NCBI GenBank assembly: GCA_018969165.1
Contig: JAGWYX010000341.1
Location: 1 to 5,352, forward strand
Origin: Verrucomicrobiota bacterium
GTDB lineage: Bacteria > Verrucomicrobiota > Verrucomicrobiia > Limisphaerales > JAGWYX01
Direction: 5' to 3'
DNA: 5,352 nt
Positions 1 to 5,324 of this stretch are shown here, piece after piece. The translations under genes and the position numbers were made by a program. Below the pieces are notes generated by a model, which searched no databases, was not told where the DNA came from, and worked only from the letters and a program-made list of their open reading frames with translations. Each line of letters opens with the position of its first letter. Within the stretch, counting starts at the first letter, position 1.

Positions 1-1
1 C

Positions 2-895
2 TACGAAGACATGGCCTCGAAATTCTTCGAGCACTTCGTGGCGATCGCTGACGCCATGAACTGCCTGGGCGGCACCGGGCTCTGGGACGAGACCGACGGC
101 TTCTACTACGACCGGCTCCATCTGGACGGTCAACAAATCCCCCTGCGGGTGCGCTCGATGGTGGGCATCATTCCCTTGTTCGCGGTCGAAGTCCTCGGCG
201 CCGACGTGCTCCGGCGACTGCCGGCCTTTACCAAACGCATGCGCTGGTTTCTGGAAAATCGGCGGGACCTCGCCCGCCATATCTCCTACATGGAAGGACA
301 AGGTCACACCGGCGGCGCACTGCGGCTCCTGGCGATCCCGGCGCGCGATCGACTGCAACGGGTGCTCAGCCGGCTGCTTGATGAAAACGAATTTCTTTCG
401 CCGTACGGCCTCCGCTCACTCTCGAAAATCCACCAGGCGCAGCCCTACCTCTTCCGGGCCGGCGGCCAGGAATACCGCGTCGAATACGTCCCCGGCGAAT
501 CCAACACGCCGCTGTTCGGCGGCAACTCGAACTGGCGGGGGCCCGTTTGGTTCCCCTTGAATTATCTCCTGATCGAGGCCCTGGAACGCTACCACCATTT
601 CTACGGCGATACCCTCCAGGTCGAATGCCCGACCGGCTCCGGGCACAAGATGAATTTGAAGCAGATCGCACGCGAGATTGCCTCCCGTGTCAGCCGGTTG
701 TTTCTGCCCGATGCGGCAGGCCAGCGCCCCTGTCATGGCAACGATCCGCGATTCTGGAATGACCCGCACTGGCGCGACCTGCTGCTGTTCCACGAGTATT
801 TTCATGGCGAGACCGGGCGCGGCCTGGGCGCCTGCCACCAGACCGGCTGGACCGCGCTGGTCGCGCGCCTGCTCGAAGACCTGGCAAGCAAATAG
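2..895 (+). CDS. GH63/MGH1-like glucosidase, C-terminal part (5' end outside window)
   Basis: The reading frame is open from the left edge (codons for Tyr-Glu-Asp precede the Met at 11) to the TAG at 893-895, so the Met at 11 is probably internal. Numbering from that Met, GLWDETDGFYYDRL (about 24-36) followed by PLRVRSMVGIIPLFAVE (44-60) and NSNWRGPVWFPLNYLLIEAL (172-191) are typical of the (alpha/alpha)6-barrel of large bacterial GH63-type glucosidases. The segment FHEYFHGETGRGLG (260-273) with the following GWTALVARLL resembles the C-terminal region where this clan places its catalytic base; Glu262 or Glu266 are candidates, but I cannot assign it. Known members are about 850-900 residues, so roughly one third is visible. 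Predicted role: hydrolysis of alpha-glucosidic bonds in oligosaccharides, probably in the cytoplasm; the substrate is not deducible. The gene reads intact here, with no frameshift. Family call fairly sure; exact specificity unknown. Confidence 0.88.
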   Translation, partial: YEDMASKFFEHFVAIADAMNCLGGTGLWDETDGFYYDRLHLDGQQIPLRVRSMVGIIPLFAVEVLGADVLRRLPAFTKRMRWFLENRRDLARHISYMEGQGHTGGALRLLAIPARDRLQRVLSRLLDENEFLSPYGLRSLSKIHQAQPYLFRAGGQEYRVEYVPGESNTPLFGGNSNWRGPVWFPLNYLLIEALERYHHFYGDTLQVECPTGSGHKMNLKQIAREIASRVSRLFLPDAAGQRPCHGNDPRFWNDPHWRDLLLFHEYFHGETGRGLGACHQTGWTALVARLLEDLASK

Positions 896-962
896 GGGTA
901 TTTGCTGTCGCCTGGACAACCATTTGGTCACGAATTGGATACGGAGAATTCCACCCCTTTTT

Positions 963-1280
963 ATGCCCTTAGAGCCAATTTTTGGCCTCCTTTTTGACCT
1001 GCAAGCTCAGATCGAGGCACACAACCGATCGCTATCGGCTGGCGACATTGAAATGCTTTCGTTGAGGATTGGTTTGCAGGCGGTCTGGGATCATGTGGCT
1101 GTGGCTCTGCTGAAGACCTGGCCGCCTCTGGCCGCGCCACAATCCGTCGCCCACCGGACTCAAGCGTTGCTGGGTCTCAGACCCAAGGAAATGATCGTCG
1201 CGGGCCGCGCCGCCTGGCCAAGCGGCCGCCGCCCTGCCCACAGCCCGTTCAGGATGAGCGCCAGGTGTTCACTCATATAA
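963..1280 (+). CDS. Doubtful small ORF, 105 codons, unknown
   Basis: From the ATG at 963 a frame runs 105 codons to a stop at 1278-1280. The first half (MPLEPIFGLLFDLQAQIEAH and on through SLRIGLQAVWDHVAVALLKT) reads as plausible amphipathic helices. The second half becomes Arg/Pro-rich (AAWPSGRRPAHSPFRM), as expected of chance translation of GC-rich DNA. The nearest GGAG lies about 17 bases before the ATG, too far for a good ribosome binding site. The same frame is open upstream as an out-of-frame reading of the glucosidase gene, which argues that its openness may be accidental. It could be a small hypothetical gene or gene remnant; I recognise no family. Confidence 0.2.
   Translation: MPLEPIFGLLFDLQAQIEAHNRSLSAGDIEMLSLRIGLQAVWDHVAVALLKTWPPLAAPQSVAHRTQALLGLRPKEMIVAGRAAWPSGRRPAHSPFRMSARCSLI
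1171..1185. repeat. Perfect 15-bp palindrome (7-bp arms, 1-base centre)
   Basis: TGGGTCT-C-AGACCCA is a perfect inverted repeat with a single central base. The flanking bases do not extend it. It lies about 110 bases before the phosphoesterase start and inside the doubtful ORF at 963-1280. The single-base centre makes an RNA hairpin unlikely, so a dimeric-protein binding site is conceivable, but nothing else supports this. Confidence 0.4.
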
Positions 1281-1281
1281 A
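1276..1281 (+). promoter_or_regulatory. Possible -10 box (TATAAA) before the phosphoesterase gene
   Basis: TATAAA sits 12 bases before the ATG at 1294 in a short A/T-rich patch (CATATAAAAAACATTTT) in otherwise GC-rich DNA. No convincing -35 hexamer is found at 16-18 bases upstream. The position would suit a start at the second Met (1324), giving a leader of about 35 bases, better than the Met at 1294. Weak evidence only. Confidence 0.2.
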
Positions 1282-1293
1282 AAACATTTTGGA

Positions 1294-3888
1294 ATGCGTC
1301 CCGGCCCTTGGCATAAACGGAGGATGCTGACGAAATTTGGGCGCGGACAGGTTTGTTCACTGTTGCTGATCGCCGCCGCCCCTGTGGCCGCCCAGGTCGC
1401 CGACCCACACCCGACCGCGGTCGCGCACTGGCCGGGCCGACGCGCCGACGGATCGGTCCTCTTGCCCAACCAATGGTCCCTGCGGCCCGCTGGCCGACAG
1501 GTCCCGCTCGGGGATTTCCCGGTCAATATCGCCGTTCACCCCGGCAGTCGCTACGCCGCCGTGCTGCACTGCGGTTACGGCCGGCAGGAAATCGTCGTGG
1601 TCGAGGTGCCGAGCGCACGGGTCGCCTCACGCACGCGAATCCCCGAGGCCTTTTACGGTCTCGAGTTCTCGCCCGATGGCAGAACGATTTACTGCAGCGG
1701 CGCCGGCAATGAGGTGATCCACACCTTTGCCTTCCACGACGGCCGGCTTTCGGATGAGCACCCCATCCAACTGCGCGATCCCAAGGCGCGCGGCATCCCG
1801 GCCGGGATGGCCCTCACCCCTGACGGCCATCATCTCTACGTCGCCAACCTCTGGGGACAGGACGTCACCAAGATCGACCTGGCCGCCGGTCCGCGCGTTC
1901 AGGATATCCGGATCGGCGCCGCGGGTGTCGGCCCGGGAGCCCGTGGGGTGGTCCCGCCAAGCGAGTTTGACCTGGCGGCTGCGAGCAAACGCCGCGAAGC
2001 CCTCGCCGAGACCACCGGCGCGGACGCCCCATTCCCCTACGCCTGCCGTGTCGATGCCCGTCGCCAACGGCTCTACGTCAGCCTTTGGGCCCAGGCGGCG
2101 GTCGCCGTGGTGGACCTCAAGTCCAACCGCGTGCTCGCCCATTGGCCGACCCAGGAACATCCCAACGAGATGCTGCTGACGAAATCGGGCAGACGGTTGT
2201 ACGTGGCCAACGGGAATCGCAATACCGTCACCGTCCTCGATACCGACTCCGGCCAGTCCATCGAGACGCTGTCCGCGTCGCTCTATCCGTCCGCTCCGCC
2301 GGGCTCGACCCCCAACAGCCTGGCGTTGGCGCGCGACGAGAAAACCCTCTTCGTCGCCAATGCCGATAACAACAACGTCGCCGTGTTCGATGTGAGCACG
2401 CCGGGTCGGGGCCAATCGCTCGGGTTCATCCCGGTTGGTTGGTATCCCACGTCCGTGCGTGTGACCCCGAACGGGAAGTTCCTCCTCGTCGCCAACGGCA
2501 AGGGAATCACCTCGAAGGCTAACCCGCACCACGAATACATCGGCGGCCTGATGCGCGGCACCCTCAGCGTCATTCCGCTGCCGAAAGGCAAGGCCCTCCA
2601 GGATGAATTGCGGCGGGACACGGCGCTGGCCTATCACTGCTCGCCGCTGAAGTCTGACCTGACCGTGTCGGCCGCGCGCCCGGAAGACAGCCCGATTCCG
2701 CTCCAGCCGGGCGATCCGAGTCCGATCAAGTATTGCATTTACGTGATCAAGGAGAATCGCACCTACGACCAGGTGCTCGGCGATCTGCGTGAGGGCAACG
2801 GGGACCCGCACCTCTGCCTGTTCCCGGAGCGGGTCACGCCAAACCATCACCGGCTCGCGAGTCAATTTGTGTTGCTCGACAATTTTTACGTCGATGCCGA
2901 GGTGAGCGCCGACGGCCACGAGTGGTCGATGGGCGCATATGCGACGGATTTCGTCGAGAAATCCTGGCCCTTGAGTTACGGGCACGACAAGCATGGCAAA
3001 TACCCGTATCCCAGTGAAGGCAACTTCCACGTCGCGATGCCGGCCAACGGTTATCTCTGGGACCGGGCGCGCCAGGCCGGCGTCAGCTACCGCAACTACG
3101 GCGAGTTCATCAACAACGGCAAAACCTTGCGGGACCCCAGCAGCACGCGCGTGGTCGCCCTGCAAAACCATTTCGATCCCTGGTTCCACGGCTGGGACCT
3201 GGATTATCCGGACGTCAAACGCGCCGAGCGCTTCCTCGAGGAAATGAAGCGGTTCGAGGCGACCGGCGACATGCCGCGCCTCCAGATTGTGCGCCTGCCG
3301 AACGATCACACCTACGGCACTGCGGCGGGCAAACCGACGCCCACCGCCATGGTCGCCGAAAACGACGTGGGCCTCGGCCGACTGGTGGATGGCGTGAGCC
3401 ATTCGAAGTTTTGGCCACACACGGCCATCTTCGTACTCGAAGACGACGCCCAGGACGGCCCGGACCACGTGGACGCGCATCGCAGCATCGCGTTTGTGAT
3501 CAGCCCCTACGTCCGGCGGCGCGCGGTGGATTCGACGATGTATTCGACGAGCAGCCTGCTGCGCACCATCGAGTTGATCCTGGGCCTCCAGCCGATGTCC
3601 CAGTACGACGCGGCGGCGGCACCGATGTATAACGCGTTCCAGAGCCAGCCCGATCTGGAACCCTACCATGCCGTGGCCGCCAACGTGGACCTGCATGAGC
3701 GCAATCGCCGGACCGCCTGGGGCAGTGACCTGTCCCGCACGATGGATTTCTCCAGAGAAGACGCCGTGGACGACCGCTGGTTGAACGAAGTGATTTGGCA
3801 TTCCGTCCGTGGCTCGACCGACCCGATGCCGGGTCCGACGCGCGCGGCCTTCGTCTTCGCGCATGCGCGTGGCGACGATGACGATTAA
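1294..3888 (+). CDS. Exported YncE-type beta-propeller/alkaline phosphatase-like phosphoesterase fusion
   Basis: 864 codons, complete. The N-terminus carries basic residues (KRR, KFGRG) then a hydrophobic core SLLLIAAAPVAAQ (22-34), a Sec signal peptide with likely cleavage after VAA, so the protein should act outside the cytoplasm. Residues about 75-405 form a YncE/YVTN propeller: repeated units such as GMALTPDGHHLYVANLWGQD (171-190), RRLYVANGNRNTVTVLD (300-316), TLFVANADNNNVAVFD (351-366) and NGKFLLVANGKG (393-404). Residues about 478-765 match the phosphoesterase (AcpA/phospholipase C-like) superfamily: VIKENRTYDQVLGD (484-497, Glu487-Asn488 probable metal ligands), ADGHEWSMGAYATD (539-552, likely nucleophile region), LPNDHTYGT (668-676) and FVLEDDAQDGPDHVDAHR (713-730, Asp717/Asp718 and His725/His729 probable metal ligands). 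This is the family annotated as bifunctional YncE/alkaline phosphatase protein; the substrate is unknown. Start is uncertain: Met1 (1294) has only a weak GGA before it, while Met11 (1324) is preceded directly by GGAGG with zero spacing. Both keep the signal peptide. Confidence 0.92.
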   Translation: MRPGPWHKRRMLTKFGRGQVCSLLLIAAAPVAAQVADPHPTAVAHWPGRRADGSVLLPNQWSLRPAGRQVPLGDFPVNIAVHPGSRYAAVLHCGYGRQEIVVVEVPSARVASRTRIPEAFYGLEFSPDGRTIYCSGAGNEVIHTFAFHDGRLSDEHPIQLRDPKARGIPAGMALTPDGHHLYVANLWGQDVTKIDLAAGPRVQDIRIGAAGVGPGARGVVPPSEFDLAAASKRREALAETTGADAPFPYACRVDARRQRLYVSLWAQAAVAVVDLKSNRVLAHWPTQEHPNEMLLTKSGRRLYVANGNRNTVTVLDTDSGQSIETLSASLYPSAPPGSTPNSLALARDEKTLFVANADNNNVAVFDVSTPGRGQSLGFIPVGWYPTSVRVTPNGKFLLVANGKGITSKANPHHEYIGGLMRGTLSVIPLPKGKALQDELRRDTALAYHCSPLKSDLTVSAARPEDSPIPLQPGDPSPIKYCIYVIKENRTYDQVLGDLREGNGDPHLCLFPERVTPNHHRLASQFVLLDNFYVDAEVSADGHEWSMGAYATDFVEKSWPLSYGHDKHGKYPYPSEGNFHVAMPANGYLWDRARQAGVSYRNYGEFINNGKTLRDPSSTRVVALQNHFDPWFHGWDLDYPDVKRAERFLEEMKRFEATGDMPRLQIVRLPNDHTYGTAAGKPTPTAMVAENDVGLGRLVDGVSHSKFWPHTAIFVLEDDAQDGPDHVDAHRSIAFVISPYVRRRAVDSTMYSTSSLLRTIELILGLQPMSQYDAAAAPMYNAFQSQPDLEPYHAVAANVDLHERNRRTAWGSDLSRTMDFSREDAVDDRWLNEVIWHSVRGSTDPMPGPTRAAFVFAHARGDDDD

Positions 3889-3897
3889 CGGTCCGCG

Positions 3898-3947
3898 GCC
3901 GACCGCCCTCGACCAACGGGGTAGTACCGTCTCACGGTCCGGTCGGC
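3898..3947 (+). terminator. Weak terminator-like hairpin after the phosphoesterase gene
   Basis: GCCGACCG (3898-3905) pairs perfectly with CGGTCGGC (3940-3947). Inside the loop a second stem, ACGG (3916-3919) with CCGT (3927-3930), can form. The outer stem is followed by TCCATTTTAA, a short T-run. It lies 9 bases after the stop at 3886-3888. The long loop and interrupted T-run make it a poor intrinsic terminator, but position and orientation fit. Confidence 0.35.
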
Positions 3948-3978
3948 TCCATTTTAAGTGCCGCTTCTCCGCGTAAGC

Positions 3979-4101
3979 AAAGGGGTCAGTTCTCATTATT
4001 GACTAGCGAGGCGCGCCTCAGACCTCATTCCCCGTCCTCCGAAGATTTCTGGTCTTTCTCTTCCGAGATCCAGCCGCTTTGCGCGCCTCGCTGAGAGAGT
4101 C
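3979..4101 (-). mobile_element. Putative end of a RAYT/IS200-type (REP-associated) element
   Basis: AAAGGGGTCAG followed by TTCTCATTATTGAC (3979-4003) resembles the GGGGTCAG-type terminal motif that I know from around REP-associated tyrosine transposase genes in many bacterial genomes. Directly inside lies AGCGAGGCGCGC (4005-4016), repeated as a perfect 12-bp inverted copy GCGCGCCTCGCT at 4081-4092 with a 64-base spacer; GAGGCGCGCCTC (4008-4019) is itself a 12-bp palindrome. On the minus strand a frame of 47 codons is open between stops at 4162-4164 and 4018-4020, ending in a basic stretch (RKAAGSRKRKTRNLRRTGNE) that could be the tail of a decayed gene. No Y1 transposase motif (HUH or catalytic Tyr context) is visible, so this would be a non-autonomous or remnant copy. 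The outer boundary on the right is not defined. Family assignment rests on recall of the terminal motif, not a search. Confidence 0.45.
4005..4092. repeat. 12-bp perfect inverted repeat, 64-base spacer
   Basis: AGCGAGGCGCGC at 4005-4016 and GCGCGCCTCGCT at 4081-4092 are exact reverse complements. The flanks GACT (4001-4004) and AGTC (4098-4101) are also complementary after a 5-base bulge, so the foldable unit may reach 4001-4101. This gives a long stem with a large loop, in keeping with the palindromic units of REP-type elements. Confidence 0.7.
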
Positions 4102-4278
4102 CTTGTGGGGAAAAACACAGACGACGGAAGCGACGTCAAAACTTGATCTGTTTACAGCAAGTTATTTCGCGACAACACGCATCGGAACGCATACAAGCAT
4201 AAACACCTCGGACTTGAGGCTTTAAACCCGATTTGGCAACCTGGGAAACCCCACTGAAACCCACAGAATCCTAAAAAA

Positions 4279-4300
4279 AGTGGACTGCCCAGTGGACTGC
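4279..4300. repeat. Two direct copies of AGTGGACTGC, 12-bp period
   Basis: AGTGGACTGC occurs at 4279-4288 and again at 4291-4300, separated by CC, right after a run of seven A residues. The second copy continues into CTGCGGCAG (4297-4305), a small imperfect palindrome. Such a pair could be a site for a DNA-binding or recombinase protein or a simple slippage product; nothing decides between these. Confidence 0.5.
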
Positions 4301-4457
4301 GGCAGTTGTGTCAATGGCACTTCCACGCCCAGGCCCGCGCCGCTCACCGAGGACGATAACGGCCCGAGCAGCAGATCGCCGCGCCGACCGTCTCGAAACG
4401 ACCAACTCGTCGGCAGAAAGCCGGTCACCCTCCGATTCCGACCCCTGGCGTGAAGAC

Positions 4458-4491
4458 TTTTGAGGCGGCCGCCAGACTGGTCGCCTCAAAA
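4458..4491. repeat. Inverted repeat with 10-bp arms
   Basis: TTTTGAGGCG (4458-4467) and CGCCTCAAAA (4482-4491) are perfect reverse complements around a 14-base loop, GCCGCCAGACTGGT. The arms begin with T and end with A on both strands, so transcripts from either side lack the trailing U-run of an intrinsic terminator. More likely a palindromic element or protein site. Confidence 0.6.
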
Positions 4492-4544
4492 AACTTCGCG
4501 CCTGCCCCATCCACAGTCGTAACCGGAATCTCTCCCTTTCGATT

Positions 4545-4571
4545 TCCTCCGTGTCCTCCGTGTCCTCCGTG
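4545..4571. repeat. Three perfect tandem copies of TCCTCCGTG
   Basis: The 9-bp unit TCCTCCGTG occurs three times without mismatch (4545-4553, 4554-4562, 4563-4571). On the minus strand it reads CACGGAGGA, which translated in frame gives the Thr-Glu-Asp repeats often seen as spurious peptides in annotations of Verrucomicrobiota, Planctomycetota and related genomes. From recall, this family of 9-bp intergenic repeats is scattered through such genomes. The function is unknown to me. It sits 22 bases before the large palindrome at 4594-4669. Confidence 0.85.
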
Positions 4572-4593
4572 TTGAATCCGGTCAAGTGACCGC

Positions 4594-4669
4594 ACTCAAT
4601 GGCGGCTGATTCAGCGTTGCGCTCCAGCGGCAGGCCGCGCCGCTCCACACCGAATCACCGCCATTGAGT
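4594..4669. repeat. 76-bp imperfect palindrome (18-bp arms with one bulge, inner stem)
   Basis: The outer left arm ACTCAATGGCGG-C-TGATTC (4594-4612) pairs with GAATCA-CCGCCATTGAGT (4652-4669): 12 perfect pairs, a one-base bulge, then 6 more pairs. An inner stem AGCGGC (4626-4631) with GCCGCT (4639-4644) closes a 7-base loop. The whole can fold as a long cruciform or RNA hairpin. No T-run follows on either side, so a terminator is unlikely. It resembles in layout a palindromic mobile unit or a structured recombination site; no known family is recognised. Confidence 0.7.
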
Positions 4670-4962
4670 ACGACGGTTCCGACCCCGCGGCGCTTTGACT
4701 GGCCCGGTCGCGCCCGTGCACCCGAGCACCGGCCCAGACAAATCGCCAACCCGGGGGATGCTCGGTGCGCAGTCATTGCCGGCTCTTTTTCGCGCCAGGT
4801 CACTCCGCGCAACGCTCCGTAACGCTTGCTCTCGAAGAACGCCATTCACTGCGGCCTGCGCCGTACCCTCCTCTCCGATGAATTGCCCTGAACGCGACAA
4901 TCTGCGGCGATGGAGAGAGACGTTCCAGCCGAAAACCGCTTTCTTCCTCCATCATACTCCGC

Positions 4963-4968
4963 TATAAA
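4963..4968 (+). promoter_or_regulatory. Possible -10 box (TATAAA) before the PLD-helicase gene
   Basis: TATAAA lies 26 bases before the ATG at 4995 and would give a leader of about 20 bases. A TTCTTC hexamer at 4941-4946, 16 bases upstream, is a poor match to a -35 box. GAAAGG (4987-4992) just before the ATG is a plausible but closely spaced ribosome binding site (2 bases). Confidence 0.25.
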
Positions 4969-4994
4969 ACCCACGATCAGACTCAAGAAAGGCC

Positions 4995-5324
4995 ATGCCA
5001 CGCATTTTCGACAACATCGAATCTGAACTGCTTCCGGCCCTTGAACAGACGCTGCTCGTCTCCCAACGCGCCGACTTCTGCGTCGGCTATTTCAATCTGC
5101 GCGGCTGGAAGGCCATTGACTCCCACGTCGAAAACTGGCCCGGCGGCACCGATAATCAATGCCGCCTCATGGTCGGCATGCAGCGCCTGCCCCAGGACGA
5201 ACTCCGGGAGTGCCTCAGCTTGGTTCACAAAGACGAACCGATCGACAACCCCACCGCCATCCGCCTCAAGCGCAAGCTCCCCGCCCGCAGAATCAAGAAA
5301 TGTGATATGGTATGTATGCGTTGA
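4995..5324 (+). pseudogene. Phospholipase D-like/SNF2-type helicase, N-terminal fragment, broken
   Basis: The first about 95 codons (MPRIFDNIESELLPALEQTL, then RADFCVGYFNLRGWKAID and CRLMVGMQRLPQDELREC) match the N-terminus of a large (about 1000-residue or more) helicase-related protein with a leading phospholipase D-like domain. In the family the text continues after a segment like IDNPTAIRLKRKL into a longer N-terminal region, then the SNF2/DEAD helicase core. Here the frame changes character after Leu95 (codon 5277-5279) to PARRIKKCDMVCMR and stops at 5322-5324, so only about a tenth of the protein is present in this frame. Such proteins are often found next to DNA methyltransferases in restriction or anti-phage islands; that role is inferred from the family, not shown here. 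The likely cause is insertion or deletion at about 5280. A sequencing or assembly fault cannot be excluded. RBS-like GAAAGG precedes the ATG. Confidence 0.75.

Larger units (their letters stand above)
896..1293. other. Intergenic spacer without a convincing gene
   Basis: About 400 bases separate the glucosidase stop from the next gene. The first 100 bases are noticeably richer in A+T than the flanking genes, and the part from about 1100 to 1260 is very GC-rich. I see no tRNA or rRNA. A + strand frame is open to 1280 with an ATG at 963, listed separately as doubtful. A perfect 15-bp palindrome lies at 1171-1185. No strong terminator follows the glucosidase stop. Confidence 0.6.
4102..4986. other. 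Gene-poor, repeat-rich intergenic region
   Basis: Nearly 900 bases without a convincing gene. The left part (4141-4260) is about 43-50% G+C by direct count, clearly lower than the flanking genes. There the + strand frame between TGA at 4144 and TGA at 4255 reads as 36 codons ending LEALNPIWQPGKPH, possibly a gene remnant, but has no start codon of its own. From 4271 the region carries a short direct repeat, a 10-bp-arm hairpin, a 9-bp tandem repeat and a long imperfect palindrome, each listed separately. From about 4670 to 4940 I see no structure beyond short chance inverted repeats. Several open frames exist on both strands but lack ribosome binding sites, recognisable motifs and protein-like composition. 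Confidence 0.6.

Noticed and set aside
416..931. Minus-strand open frame of 171 codons over the glucosidase
   Set aside because: Shadow of a well-supported GH63-type coding region; no ribosome binding site or motif.
1627..3996. Minus-strand open frame of 789 codons opposite the phosphoesterase gene
   Set aside because: It is antisense to a gene with clear signal peptide, propeller and active-site motifs. Long antisense frames are expected in GC-rich genes with strong third-position bias. Its translation is rich in Arg, Val, Gly and His with no recognisable domain, and its start lies in the repeat element.
4458..4491. Rho-independent terminator
   Set aside because: The stem is followed by A residues, not T, on both strands, so transcripts would lack the required U-run.
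4545..4571. CRISPR array
   Set aside because: Units are only 9 bp and directly adjacent with no spacers; no cas genes are nearby.
4271..4648. Minus-strand open frame of 125 codons containing NTEDTEDTEEIE
   Set aside because: The Thr-Glu-Asp repeat is simply the translation of the 9-bp intergenic tandem repeat, and the frame runs through two palindromes. It is a known kind of spurious annotation.
4571..4669. Integron attC site, because GTTGAAT (4571-4577) fits GTTRRRY near a palindrome
   Set aside because: GTTGAAT lies on the wrong side of the palindrome and no matching RYYYAAC core is found at the other end; no cassette ORF or integrase is present.
4582..4967. Overlapping open frames on both strands (4582-4845 -, 4655-4900 -, 4695-4967 +)
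   Set aside because: None has a good ribosome binding site or a recognisable motif; composition is Arg/Pro/Ala/Ser-rich as expected from GC-rich non-coding DNA, and two of the three overlap the large palindrome.
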